DNA from: Flavobacterium salmonis
GTDB lineage: Bacteria; Bacteroidota; Bacteroidia; Flavobacteriales; Flavobacteriaceae
Direction: 5' to 3'
NCBI RefSeq assembly: GCF_903819435.1
Contig: NZ_CAIJDP010000079.1
Location: 124,001 to 188,000 of the forward strand
Length of the DNA stretch: 64,000 nt
Below the pieces are notes generated by a model. It did no database searches. It worked only from the letters and a program-made list of their open reading frames with translations, and was not told the origin of the DNA. The translations under genes and the position numbers were made by a program. Within the stretch, counting starts at the first letter, position 1. The number at the start of each line of letters is the position of its first letter. Below are positions 1 to 9,778 of the stretch, piece by piece.

Positions 1-741
1 TTCTTCACCAACTTTGTCCAAATCAGTATGAACTTTTCTTAGAAAATAAAACAGTGCAAAATTATTCATTGGAAAACTTACAAATATATATTCATTAGGT
101 TTATTAAAAAAATTAAAATGAGGTTTAGCTGTATTAAATAGCACAATGGAATTTAATCTATTGATTTTACTTTTTACAGTAATTCTACGCTGTGAGTTAC
201 GGAGAAAGGAAAATGCTTTTAATGGATTTAATTCCATAAAATGACGCATGTGAGCAAGTGGTAGAATTCCCCAAAGAGGATCATATTCAGTATTTGCATA
301 TTTTAGATACACTTTTCTACATTCATAAACTTGTAACTTATAATCTAATATCTCACACCATCGAATAATATTATATAAATCCTCGTCGCTAAAAAGATTT
401 AGGGTTTCTGACTTTTTGAAAATTTTAATCATTTCACTTTCTATCGGAGCTAATATTGAGTTGTTACAAATTGCACAAGTAGGCACTACAGCTTTATTGT
501 ATGTCTGTATTTGTTTATTAGTACTAGATATAAAAGTAATATTTGTGTTTTTTTCGAAGACCCATTTTGGTAATACATGTTCTTTCGTAATTTTTGTAGT
601 TGATAAACAAAATACACAAATTTCATCTTTTGCTTTTATTGTTATAGGATGAAATCTGTAAAAAACATCTTCAGCGATTTCTACACCAAACCTTCTCAGA
701 TTTACTCTCAAATGTTTAAATTTAGAATCAATTTCATTCAT
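1..741 (-). CDS. HNH-type zinc nuclease-like protein, partial (3' end beyond window)
   Basis: The minus-strand frame is open from an ATG at 741 to the left edge, giving 247 codons with no stop; the C-terminus lies outside the window. Residues 42-45 form a CxxC knuckle, followed by EHVLPKW at about 54-60 and a second knuckle CAICNN at 89-94. This spacing of CxxC, H and CxxCN is typical of HNH endonuclease domains with a structural zinc. The remaining ~150 residues are not recognised. It points the same way as the restriction-modification operon but is separated from it by a 353-bp gap with a terminator-like hairpin, so it is probably its own unit within the same defence island. The HNH-fold reading is from motifs only; substrate and activity are unknown. 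Confidence 0.7.
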   Translation of the reverse strand, partial: MNEIDSKFKHLRVNLRRFGVEIAEDVFYRFHPITIKAKDEICVFCLSTTKITKEHVLPKWVFEKNTNITFISSTNKQIQTYNKAVVPTCAICNNSILAPIESEMIKIFKKSETLNLFSDEDLYNIIRWCEILDYKLQVYECRKVYLKYANTEYDPLWGILPLAHMRHFMELNPLKAFSFLRNSQRRITVKSKINRLNSIVLFNTAKPHFNFFNKPNEYIFVSFPMNNFALFYFLRKVHTDLDKVGEE

Positions 742-1021
742 ACCTTTTGATTTTGGCTTAACTCGTTTTATATTTTAAAGTTTTCAACAAAAGCCATATC
801 AGGTGAATATTAAGCTTTTTAACGTGTTTCCATTGGCTCATCACAAATAAATGAAAAAAAGCATGAATATCTATTTGTTTTTAATCAGTACGACAATAAG
901 AGAATAGGATTCATTTGGAAACATTTGCAGTCCCTTAAGATATAATTAAGAATATTTGTCTTGAAGGATATAAGATCCGTTGTTTATGAGCTTGTTTTCT
1001 TTTAGTCAAGCCTTCTTTTGA

Positions 1022-1069
1022 CAAAAAAATAGAAGATCTTAAGTCGAGATTTACCTTACTCGACTTAAG
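1022..1069 (-). terminator. Rho-independent terminator candidate after res
   Basis: A perfect 11-bp inverted repeat (CTTAAGTCGAG at 1038-1048, CTCGACTTAAG at 1059-1069) has a 10-nt loop. Read on the minus strand it is followed within about 8 nt by a T7 run at 1022-1028. It lies 25 bp beyond the stop of the type III Res gene, so it probably ends the restriction-modification transcript. The rest of the 353-bp gap (742-1094) shows no further gene or convincing site. Confidence 0.65.
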
Positions 1070-1094
1070 AATCTATATACTTTCTTCCATCGGC

Positions 1095-3749
1095 TTAATT
1101 TATTAACTGTCCAACTTTATTCACTACCTTATATTCTAAATCTTCAAATTCTTCAAAATGCGCTTTTCCGCATTTAATTTTCATTTGTTCATCTGCGCTT
1201 AGTTTTGACAAGTCAACTTGTGCTGTTCCGGTATCTTTTGTTTCAGCTACAAAATAAATTTTTTGCTCGTCTTCAAATATCAATGCCCAATCAGGATTAT
1301 AATTCCCTATGGGCGTCGGTATTTTAAACCAATTTGGTAATTTGAAATAGAATTTTATTTGCTCACTCGTTTCACAATCTTTAGCAAATTTGCTTTCCAC
1401 TCCTGAATCTAGAGGCACGAATTCGTCATAGATAGTTTTAGATGAGTCGGAAACTTTAAATGAAAAGTCGTTCAAATACACTTCCAACTCCTGAGCTTCA
1501 AATAAAGCCATTTCGTAGTCCGTGCCACCAATCTTTTGATATTTGATTCCGTCAATCATTAAATTATATAAAGTACGCTTTATGGCTTGCGTAGCCAAGT
1601 CTAAAAATAGTTGAGGGTTGATAATAACGTCTTTAATTCTTCCTGATTGACTCAATATTGCTTCAATTGTAGAACGTGTCAGTTCTGTTTTGCTTTGAAT
1701 ATAGCCCAACACGTCAGGGATTTTCCAAGAATAGCCTCCGTAAGATTCTATTTTCTCTCCAACATAATTTGTACCTACACCTTCAGTCGTCATTGTGATT
1801 CCAATTTTTGTGGAGCGAATAGAAGGTGATTTAATTTCAGGTAAATCTTTAATTGCTTTTGCAGTCAAAGTTATTAACTCGTCTGTTTTGTAATCTACTC
1901 TATAAGTAGTTTTCTTTTTCAGTTTTCCCCAAATTTCTAAGAATTTAGGATCGGCTTCAAAACCTTTGCGATACTTGATTGCTGTTCTTGTTTGTTTATT
2001 TTTGATTCTACCTGTAAATGATACTCCGCAATCATCTTCAATTTCTTGTTGTAGGGCTTTTGCAAAATCATCATAGGATTCATTAGCAATAATAGTCAGT
2101 CGGTTAATATTTTGATCATAGGTTCTTTTTCCAGTTTGGTCAACTGCCAAACGCAAACCTCTACCAATTTCCTGACGTTTTTTAATATCTGACTTCGTTT
2201 CATTCAAGGTGCAAATTTGAAATACATTTGGATTGTCCCAACCTTCCCGAAGTGCAGAATGAGAAAAAATGAAACGTAAAGAATTTTCTAATCCTAACAG
2301 TTTTTCTTTGTCTTTCATTATCAAACTATAAGTATCATCATCTGCTTTGGTTTCGCCCGAAGTGTCTTTAAAAGTACCTTTTTTGTCCTGCGAGAAATAG
2401 CCGTTATGAGTTTCATCAACAGAGAATCTGTCTAACTCTTTAAAAGCTGGTTTTGAAATATATTCTTGATAGATTTCTTCAAACCATTCTGCGAATTTTC
2501 CTTTTACAGGATTTCCTGTTGCATCATAACTGCGGTAATTTGCAACCTTGTCAATAAAGAACAGAGATAAAACTTTAACGCCTAATTTGTTCAGGCGTTT
2601 TTCTTTCTTTAAATGTTCTTCAATTGTTTTACGTATTTGGAACTTCATTATTTCATCCGTTAAATCGCCTTGACTATCACCTTTGTACAAGAGATTTCCG
2701 TTGGAAATTGAAATACATTGGTTTAAAGCGTCAATTTCTTCGATGATATAGCCATCTGCATATATTTCTCTTTCATTGGAAAGTTTGTATAAATCATCGC
2801 CTACTTTAACAGTAATTGTTTTCTTCTTTACTCCATTATTTTCATTGCTATTTATGGCAACTTTCGCAGTTACTTTTGTCTTCGTAGCAGTTATGGATTC
2901 CACAGAAACAAAAGCATCATTATAGGCATTTTCCTCAATGATAGAATCTACCTCAATTTGTTTAACTAATCCTAAATCATAAGCCTTTACAGGGGTTAAA
3001 CTGTAAGTAAGGTTGTATTGATTTTTATGGGTTGCCGAATAGCGAAGCGTACAAAGGGCTTGTAAGTTATCTATGGCTGTAATACGCTTTTCAGTTTCCA
3101 TATTTTGCGGTTCGTCCACAATCACAATAGGGTGTGTAGCCTGAATAAACTCAACTGGCTTTTGTCCGTTTAGCTTGTCATTAGGCTTATTTATGATATT
3201 TTCATCCTTAGCAAAAGAATCAATATTTATAACTAAAACTTCAATATTGTTTGTAGTTGCAAAACCTCTTAAAGTAGAAACTTTTGTACTGTCATAAACC
3301 TGAAAATTAACAGGAACATTGTCGTAAAGTGTTTGAAAATGCTCGTGCGTAATTTCCAGATTCTTTAAAACACCTTCACGAATAGCCACCGACGGCACAA
3401 CAATGACAAATTTTTTGAAATCGTACAAATTATTCAGTTCATAAATTGTACGCAGATATACATATGTTTTACCTGTTCCGGTTTCCATTTCTACAGAAAA
3501 GTGCATACCATCCAAATTATCCGAAACCTTAATTTCGTTATTTGCCTGTATGCCTTGCAAATTTGAAAGAATTTGGCTTTCTGATAAAATCAGATTATTA
3601 CTGACGCCATTTATCAAGTTTAAAGTACCTTTTTCTTTTAGGTCAAATTCCAAAATAGAATCTTCCAACGGTTGTCCTTCAAATAAATCTGTGATGGCTT
3701 TTATAGCATCTTGTTGGTATTGAAGATTGGATTCAAATGTTAGTTTCAT
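1095..3749 (-). CDS. res: Type III restriction endonuclease, Res subunit (helicase/nuclease)
   Basis: 884 aa, a usual length for Res. This is the ATP-dependent translocase/nuclease that works with Mod and cuts unmodified DNA near recognition sites. Visible motifs: Walker A METGTGKT at residues 88-95, the DEAD/H-type motif VDEPQ at 211-215, a superfamily 2 helicase C region with QEIGRGLRL near 530, and a C-terminal PD-(D/E)XK nuclease signature (NPDW around 818-821, then AETK at 835-838). All catalytic elements look intact. It is the last gene of the island operon; its ATG shares one base with the TAA of the upstream gene (TAATG), which implies translational coupling. Unusually, three other genes separate it from mod. 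Confidence 0.93.
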   Translation of the reverse strand: MKLTFESNLQYQQDAIKAITDLFEGQPLEDSILEFDLKEKGTLNLINGVSNNLILSESQILSNLQGIQANNEIKVSDNLDGMHFSVEMETGTGKTYVYLRTIYELNNLYDFKKFVIVVPSVAIREGVLKNLEITHEHFQTLYDNVPVNFQVYDSTKVSTLRGFATTNNIEVLVINIDSFAKDENIINKPNDKLNGQKPVEFIQATHPIVIVDEPQNMETEKRITAIDNLQALCTLRYSATHKNQYNLTYSLTPVKAYDLGLVKQIEVDSIIEENAYNDAFVSVESITATKTKVTAKVAINSNENNGVKKKTITVKVGDDLYKLSNEREIYADGYIIEEIDALNQCISISNGNLLYKGDSQGDLTDEIMKFQIRKTIEEHLKKEKRLNKLGVKVLSLFFIDKVANYRSYDATGNPVKGKFAEWFEEIYQEYISKPAFKELDRFSVDETHNGYFSQDKKGTFKDTSGETKADDDTYSLIMKDKEKLLGLENSLRFIFSHSALREGWDNPNVFQICTLNETKSDIKKRQEIGRGLRLAVDQTGKRTYDQNINRLTIIANESYDDFAKALQQEIEDDCGVSFTGRIKNKQTRTAIKYRKGFEADPKFLEIWGKLKKKTTYRVDYKTDELITLTAKAIKDLPEIKSPSIRSTKIGITMTTEGVGTNYVGEKIESYGGYSWKIPDVLGYIQSKTELTRSTIEAILSQSGRIKDVIINPQLFLDLATQAIKRTLYNLMIDGIKYQKIGGTDYEMALFEAQELEVYLNDFSFKVSDSSKTIYDEFVPLDSGVESKFAKDCETSEQIKFYFKLPNWFKIPTPIGNYNPDWALIFEDEQKIYFVAETKDTGTAQVDLSKLSADEQMKIKCGKAHFEEFEDLEYKVVNKVGQLIN

Positions 3750-4051
3750 TATATTTTAAATTTCCACAATTCTTTTGAATCGTTACTATCTATTGAATTT
3801 AATTTAATTTTATCAGATTGGCTACAAATGAAACGTATCCTATCTTCTGTCAAGTTATTATGACTTGCTATAGCTCTAGTTGAGCGCCATTCTGGTGTTG
3901 AATGTTTTTTTAACCAATTCTCAACACGGCTCGTATGACATGATGTTAAAATACATTGTCGTATTAATTCCGCAACCCATATCACTAAACCGGCGATAGC
4001 CCCCCCGACACCACCAATAATTATTCCTTCTATAATAGTTATTTTGTTCAT
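3749..4051 (-). CDS. Small membrane-anchored winged-helix-like protein
   Basis: 100 aa with no family I can name. Residues ~8-33 form one hydrophobic, glycine-rich transmembrane segment. The remaining ~65 residues resemble a winged helix (pattern RSTRAIASHNNLTEDRIRF with a trailing beta-hairpin), which could bind DNA or sense a signal. It overlaps both neighbours: by the ATGA of its own start with the preceding gene, and by one base with res. It is therefore firmly embedded in the restriction-modification operon and is likely translated with it. A membrane-tethered accessory or sensor is inference only. Confidence 0.7.
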   Translation of the reverse strand: MNKITIIEGIIIGGVGGAIAGLVIWVAELIRQCILTSCHTSRVENWLKKHSTPEWRSTRAIASHNNLTEDRIRFICSQSDKIKLNSIDSNDSKELWKFKI

Positions 4052-4716
4052 GATTTTATGTTTTGCGAAAAATTAAACATTAAGTGATAAAGAACTATGC
4101 TATCTTCTGACACATTGTGACAGGAACAATAGGAAAAGTCAAAATCTGTTAGAATTTCTCTGTACTGCAAGTTTTGTGTTGTATTTGCTTCTAAAAAATT
4201 ATTTGCTAACAGATTATTGATTGAAACTACATTTGTGTTTATATCCATTGGATCTATCACAAAGCCAATCATCCCATTTGTTTTATAGTGGGTTGAATAA
4301 GTGGTTGAAGCAAATCTATACATTCCGTCTTTGATATATTTTGCATTTAAACCCGTTTTACCAGTAAGGTTAATATTATTAAGCCTCTTACATTCAATAA
4401 TGTAATATGCACTTGTGTCCTGAAAAGTATTTAGTGTCTGAATTTTTAAATCAGTTCTACCTATACTTCTATCTTCAGGAACTTCCCTATCAAACAGGTA
4501 GTCAGTTAGTTTTATCTTTTTTCTGATAGAATTGTCTTTTAGGTAATTTATCAATAGTACATCTCTAATATTATTTTCATCATTCGTTAGCGATACATTG
4601 TCAGCAATCATTAAATTATAGCAAATAATGATTTTTGAAAGTATATCTTCAAATTCAGCATTATAGAAAACACCATTATATTCATAGCCAGAGGCATTTA
4701 GTTCTGTAAATATCAT
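4048..4716 (-). CDS. Putative PD-(D/E)XK-fold nuclease-like protein
   Basis: 222 aa, not assignable to a named family. Residues 86-111 carry a pattern expected of a PD-(D/E)XK nuclease core: GRTDL with Asp 89, then a hydrophobic strand ending in IIECKRL with Glu 108 and Lys 110. The N-terminal helices and C-terminal part show no other motif, and there is no signal peptide. It overlaps the upstream methyltransferase gene and the downstream small gene by ATGA at each end, so the three are co-translated. The position directly after a type IIG-like methyltransferase suggests a separate nuclease or specificity partner for it. That role is inferred. Confidence 0.65.
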   Translation of the reverse strand: MIFTELNASGYEYNGVFYNAEFEDILSKIIICYNLMIADNVSLTNDENNIRDVLLINYLKDNSIRKKIKLTDYLFDREVPEDRSIGRTDLKIQTLNTFQDTSAYYIIECKRLNNINLTGKTGLNAKYIKDGMYRFASTTYSTHYKTNGMIGFVIDPMDINTNVVSINNLLANNFLEANTTQNLQYREILTDFDFSYCSCHNVSEDSIVLYHLMFNFSQNIKS

Positions 4717-7700
4717 ATACCTTTCCTCCCTGCTTTAAGAATGGCATCAGCAAACTCATTTACATCTAAATAACCAATGGCTTTGTGCCAAAGTCGCTTT
4801 TCATTCGGTTTAAAAATATAGAAATATTCTTTTTCAAATCCTCTTATGTCTTTCTGAACAAATAGTTTATCTGTTACTTTTTCAGAACTTATTTTTGTAA
4901 GAAGTGATAAGATTTCCCAATCGTTTTCTTGCTTATCCACCCATACTATAGCATTTTTGAAAGAGGAGACAGGAACTAATTTAAAAAACATTCCTACAAT
5001 TTGATTGGTATGCCAAATTTCTACAACAAATTTTTTATCTTCCTTTTCTAATTTTGATTTAAAACGTTCTACAAAAATGGATGCATAATTTTTAAGAATT
5101 TCATCATTCATATCAATTGTTGAAAATAATAAATTTTTACTATCATCATTTCCAACTATCAAATTCAGATTGATTTCCAAAGCATAATTAATCAAGGATA
5201 ATTCAATATCATCTAATTCTAATTTCTCATAAATGGATTTATTTATGTTATTTAATTCAGTATTTACAGTGTTTTCTAAATTATGAATTTTATGATTGTC
5301 AATTAGTATTTCTTGTGTCTCTGAATAAATTTGCTGTTTAGCTTTCTCAATTTTCTTAATTCTGTCGCTTGCATTTATTTCAAGATAAGGTAAACTAAAT
5401 TTATTATAATTTTGAACTTGCTCTCTTTCGATTCCAATAGAAACAAAGGTATTTATGGCATAATATGCAAATAGATTTGATGAAAAAACAGCAGAAATAT
5501 CAGATAATACTGATATTCCATTTTCATTCAACGGCTTGATTGATGTAATACCATCTTTAAAAATCATATCTTTTCTTGCAATAGAATTCTTAACAGTAAG
5601 AGTAGTCATATCAAGACCTTTCCTTGTTAGTAGCATTGGAGCTTGGTAAATTCTTACATCTTTAATAAGATCAATTTTTTCCTTTTCTAATAAATCTTCT
5701 TTTTTATAATCTATAAAAAAGGATTGAATTGCATTTGTTTTTATAAATGGTATATTTTCAATTCCAGATGTGTCTTTTGGAATATCCAAAGCTTTAGATC
5801 TGCTATGGAAGCCTGTTGCATAAATATAATTTCTTTTATCGCCAATAATTTCCTTTATAGTAAGAAAACCCTCTTTTAATCTTCTTACAAAATTGAAATC
5901 CAAATAAGAACCATATACTAACACTTTCCATAACCAATCAAATTCTTTTAATTTGTCTTGCTGTATTTGCTTATAATCACTTCGATTTATCGTAAATATT
6001 TTAAATAAAGAGAAAAATCTGCTTTGTTTTAATGAAACATGATTTACAATATTTCTATCTGTGTTTACTCCATTTGCATAACGATAAAAAATTACGGCAG
6101 CAGGTGCTACAGCAGGTTTATTTGATTTCTCAAATACTTCATATCTTACTGGTGCTAACTCAAATACTTTATCGATAAAATATTCTTCAAGCAAATATTG
6201 CCTGAAGACACTACGCTCTTCTTTATTGTAGCCCAAATTATACAAACTTCTACTTCCTATAATGAATGCAATTTGTGTTTGACTGTTACAAAAGTCACTT
6301 ACTCTTAAAACAAATCCTTCAGCTATTTCATTGTTATTAATCGCTATATTAAACTTCTTTTTTAAAGGCTTCTCGTCATTCTTTCTCTGCTTTAAATAGC
6401 TTTTACCTAGATCATTCATTCCATTTCCTTTCCAAGGAGGATTACCTAAAATAAAATCAAACTCAATATCTTTAAATTGGCTATTAAATGTAGCATTTAC
6501 ATCAAAAAAATCTGCTTCAAAGAAATTCGTATTAAAAAGTATTGGAAACTTAAAAGTCTCTATTGCAGGAGGCTCTAAATAATCCAATAAAGTAAGATAA
6601 ATTGAAAATACAGCAACTTGCACAGCACTTAAATCTTTATCAACACCGTAGATATTTTCTTTAGCTAAATTTTTTATAGCTGTTTTGAATTTCTCATCCC
6701 TAACTTTTATGCCAGTATCAGTAATATACTTTTCAATAATTTTTCGAAGTGTTTCTACAAGGAAAATTCCAGAACCGCAAGCTGGATCAAGTACTTTGCA
6801 ATAGGAATAATTGCCAGGTTTATTCAATAAAATTTCATTTAATTGAACATCTAATTTACTAGTATCTGACAAATGTTTTTCTACAGTTTCTTTCAGAATG
6901 TAATCCACTAAAAAAAGCGGTGTATAGTATGCACCCTCTTCTTTTTGATTGTCCTTGCCTATGAACATTTCATAGACATTACTAATAAATTCAATCGGTA
7001 TAATAGAAAAATCGTATAATTCAAAGAGTGACGGCTGATTCTTCGCAATATCAAAACCTAACAATAATCGTTTTAATACTTGATAATCGTTTTTTCCGAC
7101 TTGTTGATATTCGCTTGCTGATAATGGAAATAAATCACCATTAAAACCTTTCTCTTTATCTTCTATATATTCAAAAAATGCTTGTATCTTTTCTGGATCA
7201 TCTAATAGATCACAAAACTCTGGGTTAGTCCAAGTGCGTGATTTACCATCAAATTTCATTTTAACTTTTCGGTCGATTAAATATCTAACAAAAATAATTT
7301 TGCCTAAAAGTGCATTAATAAGTTTGGCTCTTTTCTCATTGCCTTCAACAAGAATTTCACGTGCTGCTTGAATGTTTTGAAGCAAATGATAATCTACTCG
7401 GTTTTTATAATCTAATTGTTCCTTATATTGCTCCCAAGTTCTTCCAGTTACTAATTCAAAGTAGCTGAAATTTGTAAGCTTGTCACTATTTCCTAATTTT
7501 TCTAATGATTTATTTTCTGTTAAATAATTGAATCCATTAAAAATTTCAACAGTGCCATTGTCAATGAAAATAGCAATCGGACATTCATTAAAATTCCAAA
7601 TAGCCTCGTGTAATTCAGATTTGTTTTCTCTGTTTTCAAAAAACAATATCATAGGTTTATTATCAAACACAAAAATAGCATCAGGCTCAATTTTGCGTTC

Positions 7701-7823
7701 AATTAATCTTTTTACCCTATTTGGAAAAGAAGTTTCGGTTTTCCATTTATTCTCTTTTGTGAGGAAAAGACCATTTTCCTTACTTATACCGAGCTTCGAA
7801 AATATTTCATTTAAATTTTTCAT
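4713..7823 (-). CDS. Type IIG/PglX-like N6-adenine DNA methyltransferase
   Basis: 1036 aa. The SAM-binding motif I LDPACGSGIF is at residues 345-354 and the catalytic motif NPPW at 461-464, in the order of gamma-class N6-adenine methyltransferases (Eco57I, type IIG and BREX PglX families). GAYYTPLFLVDYIL at 297-310 is the usual element just before that domain. The N-terminus holds EPDAIFVFDNKPMILFFENR (46-65), which looks like a PD-(D/E)XK core with Arg in place of the final Lys, so nuclease activity is uncertain. The long C-terminus is probably target recognition. It starts 11 bp after mod and overlaps the next gene by ATGA. A second adenine methyltransferase inside a type III operon is unusual. 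Whether it is a free-standing type IIG enzyme or a subunit is unknown. Confidence 0.85.
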   Translation of the reverse strand: MKNLNEIFSKLGISKENGLFLTKENKWKTETSFPNRVKRLIERKIEPDAIFVFDNKPMILFFENRENKSELHEAIWNFNECPIAIFIDNGTVEIFNGFNYLTENKSLEKLGNSDKLTNFSYFELVTGRTWEQYKEQLDYKNRVDYHLLQNIQAAREILVEGNEKRAKLINALLGKIIFVRYLIDRKVKMKFDGKSRTWTNPEFCDLLDDPEKIQAFFEYIEDKEKGFNGDLFPLSASEYQQVGKNDYQVLKRLLLGFDIAKNQPSLFELYDFSIIPIEFISNVYEMFIGKDNQKEEGAYYTPLFLVDYILKETVEKHLSDTSKLDVQLNEILLNKPGNYSYCKVLDPACGSGIFLVETLRKIIEKYITDTGIKVRDEKFKTAIKNLAKENIYGVDKDLSAVQVAVFSIYLTLLDYLEPPAIETFKFPILFNTNFFEADFFDVNATFNSQFKDIEFDFILGNPPWKGNGMNDLGKSYLKQRKNDEKPLKKKFNIAINNNEIAEGFVLRVSDFCNSQTQIAFIIGSRSLYNLGYNKEERSVFRQYLLEEYFIDKVFELAPVRYEVFEKSNKPAVAPAAVIFYRYANGVNTDRNIVNHVSLKQSRFFSLFKIFTINRSDYKQIQQDKLKEFDWLWKVLVYGSYLDFNFVRRLKEGFLTIKEIIGDKRNYIYATGFHSRSKALDIPKDTSGIENIPFIKTNAIQSFFIDYKKEDLLEKEKIDLIKDVRIYQAPMLLTRKGLDMTTLTVKNSIARKDMIFKDGITSIKPLNENGISVLSDISAVFSSNLFAYYAINTFVSIGIEREQVQNYNKFSLPYLEINASDRIKKIEKAKQQIYSETQEILIDNHKIHNLENTVNTELNNINKSIYEKLELDDIELSLINYALEINLNLIVGNDDSKNLLFSTIDMNDEILKNYASIFVERFKSKLEKEDKKFVVEIWHTNQIVGMFFKLVPVSSFKNAIVWVDKQENDWEILSLLTKISSEKVTDKLFVQKDIRGFEKEYFYIFKPNEKRLWHKAIGYLDVNEFADAILKAGRKGI

Positions 7824-7834
7824 TTGCTCTTGTT

Positions 7835-9775
7835 TTATATTGTTTTAAACTCAATACCAGCATCTTTCATTTGAAGCACAGTGTTGGTTTTTAGCTGGTC
7901 ATTGTCTTTAAACAGTTTGTCTAAGGCAATTACTTTGACCGGCTTTTCAGCAATTACGGAATCAATAATTTCTTGAGAAGCTTTTTCTAATAGTAATGCC
8001 AATTCAATACCGTTAATTTTATAAAAATTGTCTTTCTTTTCAATATTGCTGTTTAAATCCTTACCACTTTTTAGTAGCAATTCATAAACCATATTTTCAA
8101 TGGTTGCAGATTCAGAAATAGGGTCAATAAACAATTTCATTTGCTCGGCAAGTGCTTGTGTATCTTTACCTTCAATTTGTTGCCATTGTTTGAAATTACT
8201 GTCATCTAATTTTAAAACTTTAAACGCTAAATCTTGTCCCTTTAATTGCTCAATTTTGGTTTTCAGGTTTCCAACTTCGGTTTTATTTTCTTCTGTTGGT
8301 AATTCGCCTTGCAGTTTTTTGATTACAGCTTCTATATTTTTGATTTCTACTATAATTTCTTCTTGTATTTTCTTTCCAGCTCTGCGGATGCGTTCTTTAG
8401 AAATATCTGCTATAGTTTTGTATCCAGCTTTGTATGCTTCACTCTTTTCTTCACATAGTTCAGGTAATTGTACAGAAATACTTTTTCGGTTCCCTCCGTC
8501 TTCTTTATTTAAAGCCATCACTGCATGAGCAGTAGTGCCGCTACCTGCAAAAAAGTCAAGAATAATATCATTGATATTAGAACCAATTTTAAATATCTTT
8601 GTTAATAAACGTGTTGGTTTTGGTGTATCAAAAGGTGTTTTGCTTCCAAATAATGCACTTACTTCTTTATTCGCTTCATCATTATGCCCAACTTCATCAA
8701 ATGCCCACCATGTAATTGGAACAACTCCTTGTTGCACCTCATTAAGGTATCTTTTTAACTGAGGTGCGCCTTTTCCATCCTTTCCAAAATAAATTCGGTT
8801 TTCAGAAAGCCATTTATTCATTGTTTCTTTATTAGCCCTCCAAGAACTACCTTCGGCTGGGTAAAATTCTTCTCCTGTGTTTGGATTTACAATTGGGAAA
8901 ACAGCAGTTTTTGAAAAAGATTTTACCAATAAATCACCAGTTCTCCACAATCCTTTACCATCCCCGTCATCATTTTTGTAAGGTTTATTTACTTCATCTG
9001 TACGAGGTAGTAAGTTTCTATTAAAACTATCACTTTTTTGAAACGAAATTATGTAATCATGGGTCGTTGAAAAACCTTTTGAATCATTTGTTGCAGCATA
9101 TTTTTTCTGCCAAACAATACTTGCTACAAAATTCTCTTCCCCAAAAATCTCATTCATCAAAAGTCGCAGATTATATACCTCATTATCATCAATAGAAACG
9201 AAAATTACTCCATCTTGTCTTAATAGATTTTTAGCCAAATACAAACGAGGCATCATCATATTGAGCCAATTACTGTGATACTGCCCATTTTCTTTGCTGT
9301 TCTTTTTGAACATGCCATCTTTGGTCATATAGCCATCTTCATCTTTGTCACCTACACGTTTTTCATAGTCGGCTTTGGTTTCAGAGAATTTGTCGGGATA
9401 TATAAAAGAATCGTTTCCCGTGTTGTATGGCGGGTCAATGTAAATCATTTTCACCTTACCAAAATAGCTTTTCTGTAGTACTTTCAGAACTTCTAAATTT
9501 TCACCTTCAATAAAAAGGTTTTCGGTTTTGTCAAAATCTACACTTTCATCTTTCGCAGGAATCAATGTTTTAGTTGTTGGAGTCTGTAATATCTTAAAAG
9601 CATCACTTTTTCCAGCCCAATTCAAAACGTAACGTTCATTAGAGAAATTGATATTTTCTCCAATTGTAGCTTTTAATTTTTCCCAATCTAATTTTCCTTC
9701 GCTAAATGCTTCAGGCAATACCTGTCTCAATGTGTTGAGTTTTTCTTGTTCGGTTGTCAGACTTGTTCCGTCCAT
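7835..9775 (-). CDS. mod: Type III site-specific adenine DNA methyltransferase, Mod subunit
   Basis: 646 aa beta-class N6-adenine methyltransferase. The catalytic DPPY motif is at residues 114-117 (IYIDPPYNTGND) and the SAM-binding FAGSGTT at 409-415; motif IV preceding motif I is the order found in Mod proteins. Mod supplies the sequence specificity of a type III system and methylates one strand of its target, and Res (four genes downstream) completes restriction. The start follows the XRE regulator by 3 bp, so both are in one transcript. Residues between the two motifs probably form the target-recognition region. No lesion or repeat tract suggesting phase variation was seen within it. Confidence 0.93.
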   Translation of the reverse strand: MDGTSLTTEQEKLNTLRQVLPEAFSEGKLDWEKLKATIGENINFSNERYVLNWAGKSDAFKILQTPTTKTLIPAKDESVDFDKTENLFIEGENLEVLKVLQKSYFGKVKMIYIDPPYNTGNDSFIYPDKFSETKADYEKRVGDKDEDGYMTKDGMFKKNSKENGQYHSNWLNMMMPRLYLAKNLLRQDGVIFVSIDDNEVYNLRLLMNEIFGEENFVASIVWQKKYAATNDSKGFSTTHDYIISFQKSDSFNRNLLPRTDEVNKPYKNDDGDGKGLWRTGDLLVKSFSKTAVFPIVNPNTGEEFYPAEGSSWRANKETMNKWLSENRIYFGKDGKGAPQLKRYLNEVQQGVVPITWWAFDEVGHNDEANKEVSALFGSKTPFDTPKPTRLLTKIFKIGSNINDIILDFFAGSGTTAHAVMALNKEDGGNRKSISVQLPELCEEKSEAYKAGYKTIADISKERIRRAGKKIQEEIIVEIKNIEAVIKKLQGELPTEENKTEVGNLKTKIEQLKGQDLAFKVLKLDDSNFKQWQQIEGKDTQALAEQMKLFIDPISESATIENMVYELLLKSGKDLNSNIEKKDNFYKINGIELALLLEKASQEIIDSVIAEKPVKVIALDKLFKDNDQLKTNTVLQMKDAGIEFKTI

Positions 9776-9778
9776 ATT

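Noticed and set aside
416..652. 78-codon plus-strand frame near the left edge
   Set aside because: Antisense to the HNH-like gene, which has zinc-knuckle motifs and is open to the edge; the plus frame lacks recognisable features.
1095..9775. Phase-variable mod gene
   Set aside because: No homopolymer or tetranucleotide repeat tract of suitable length was seen in mod or its start region.
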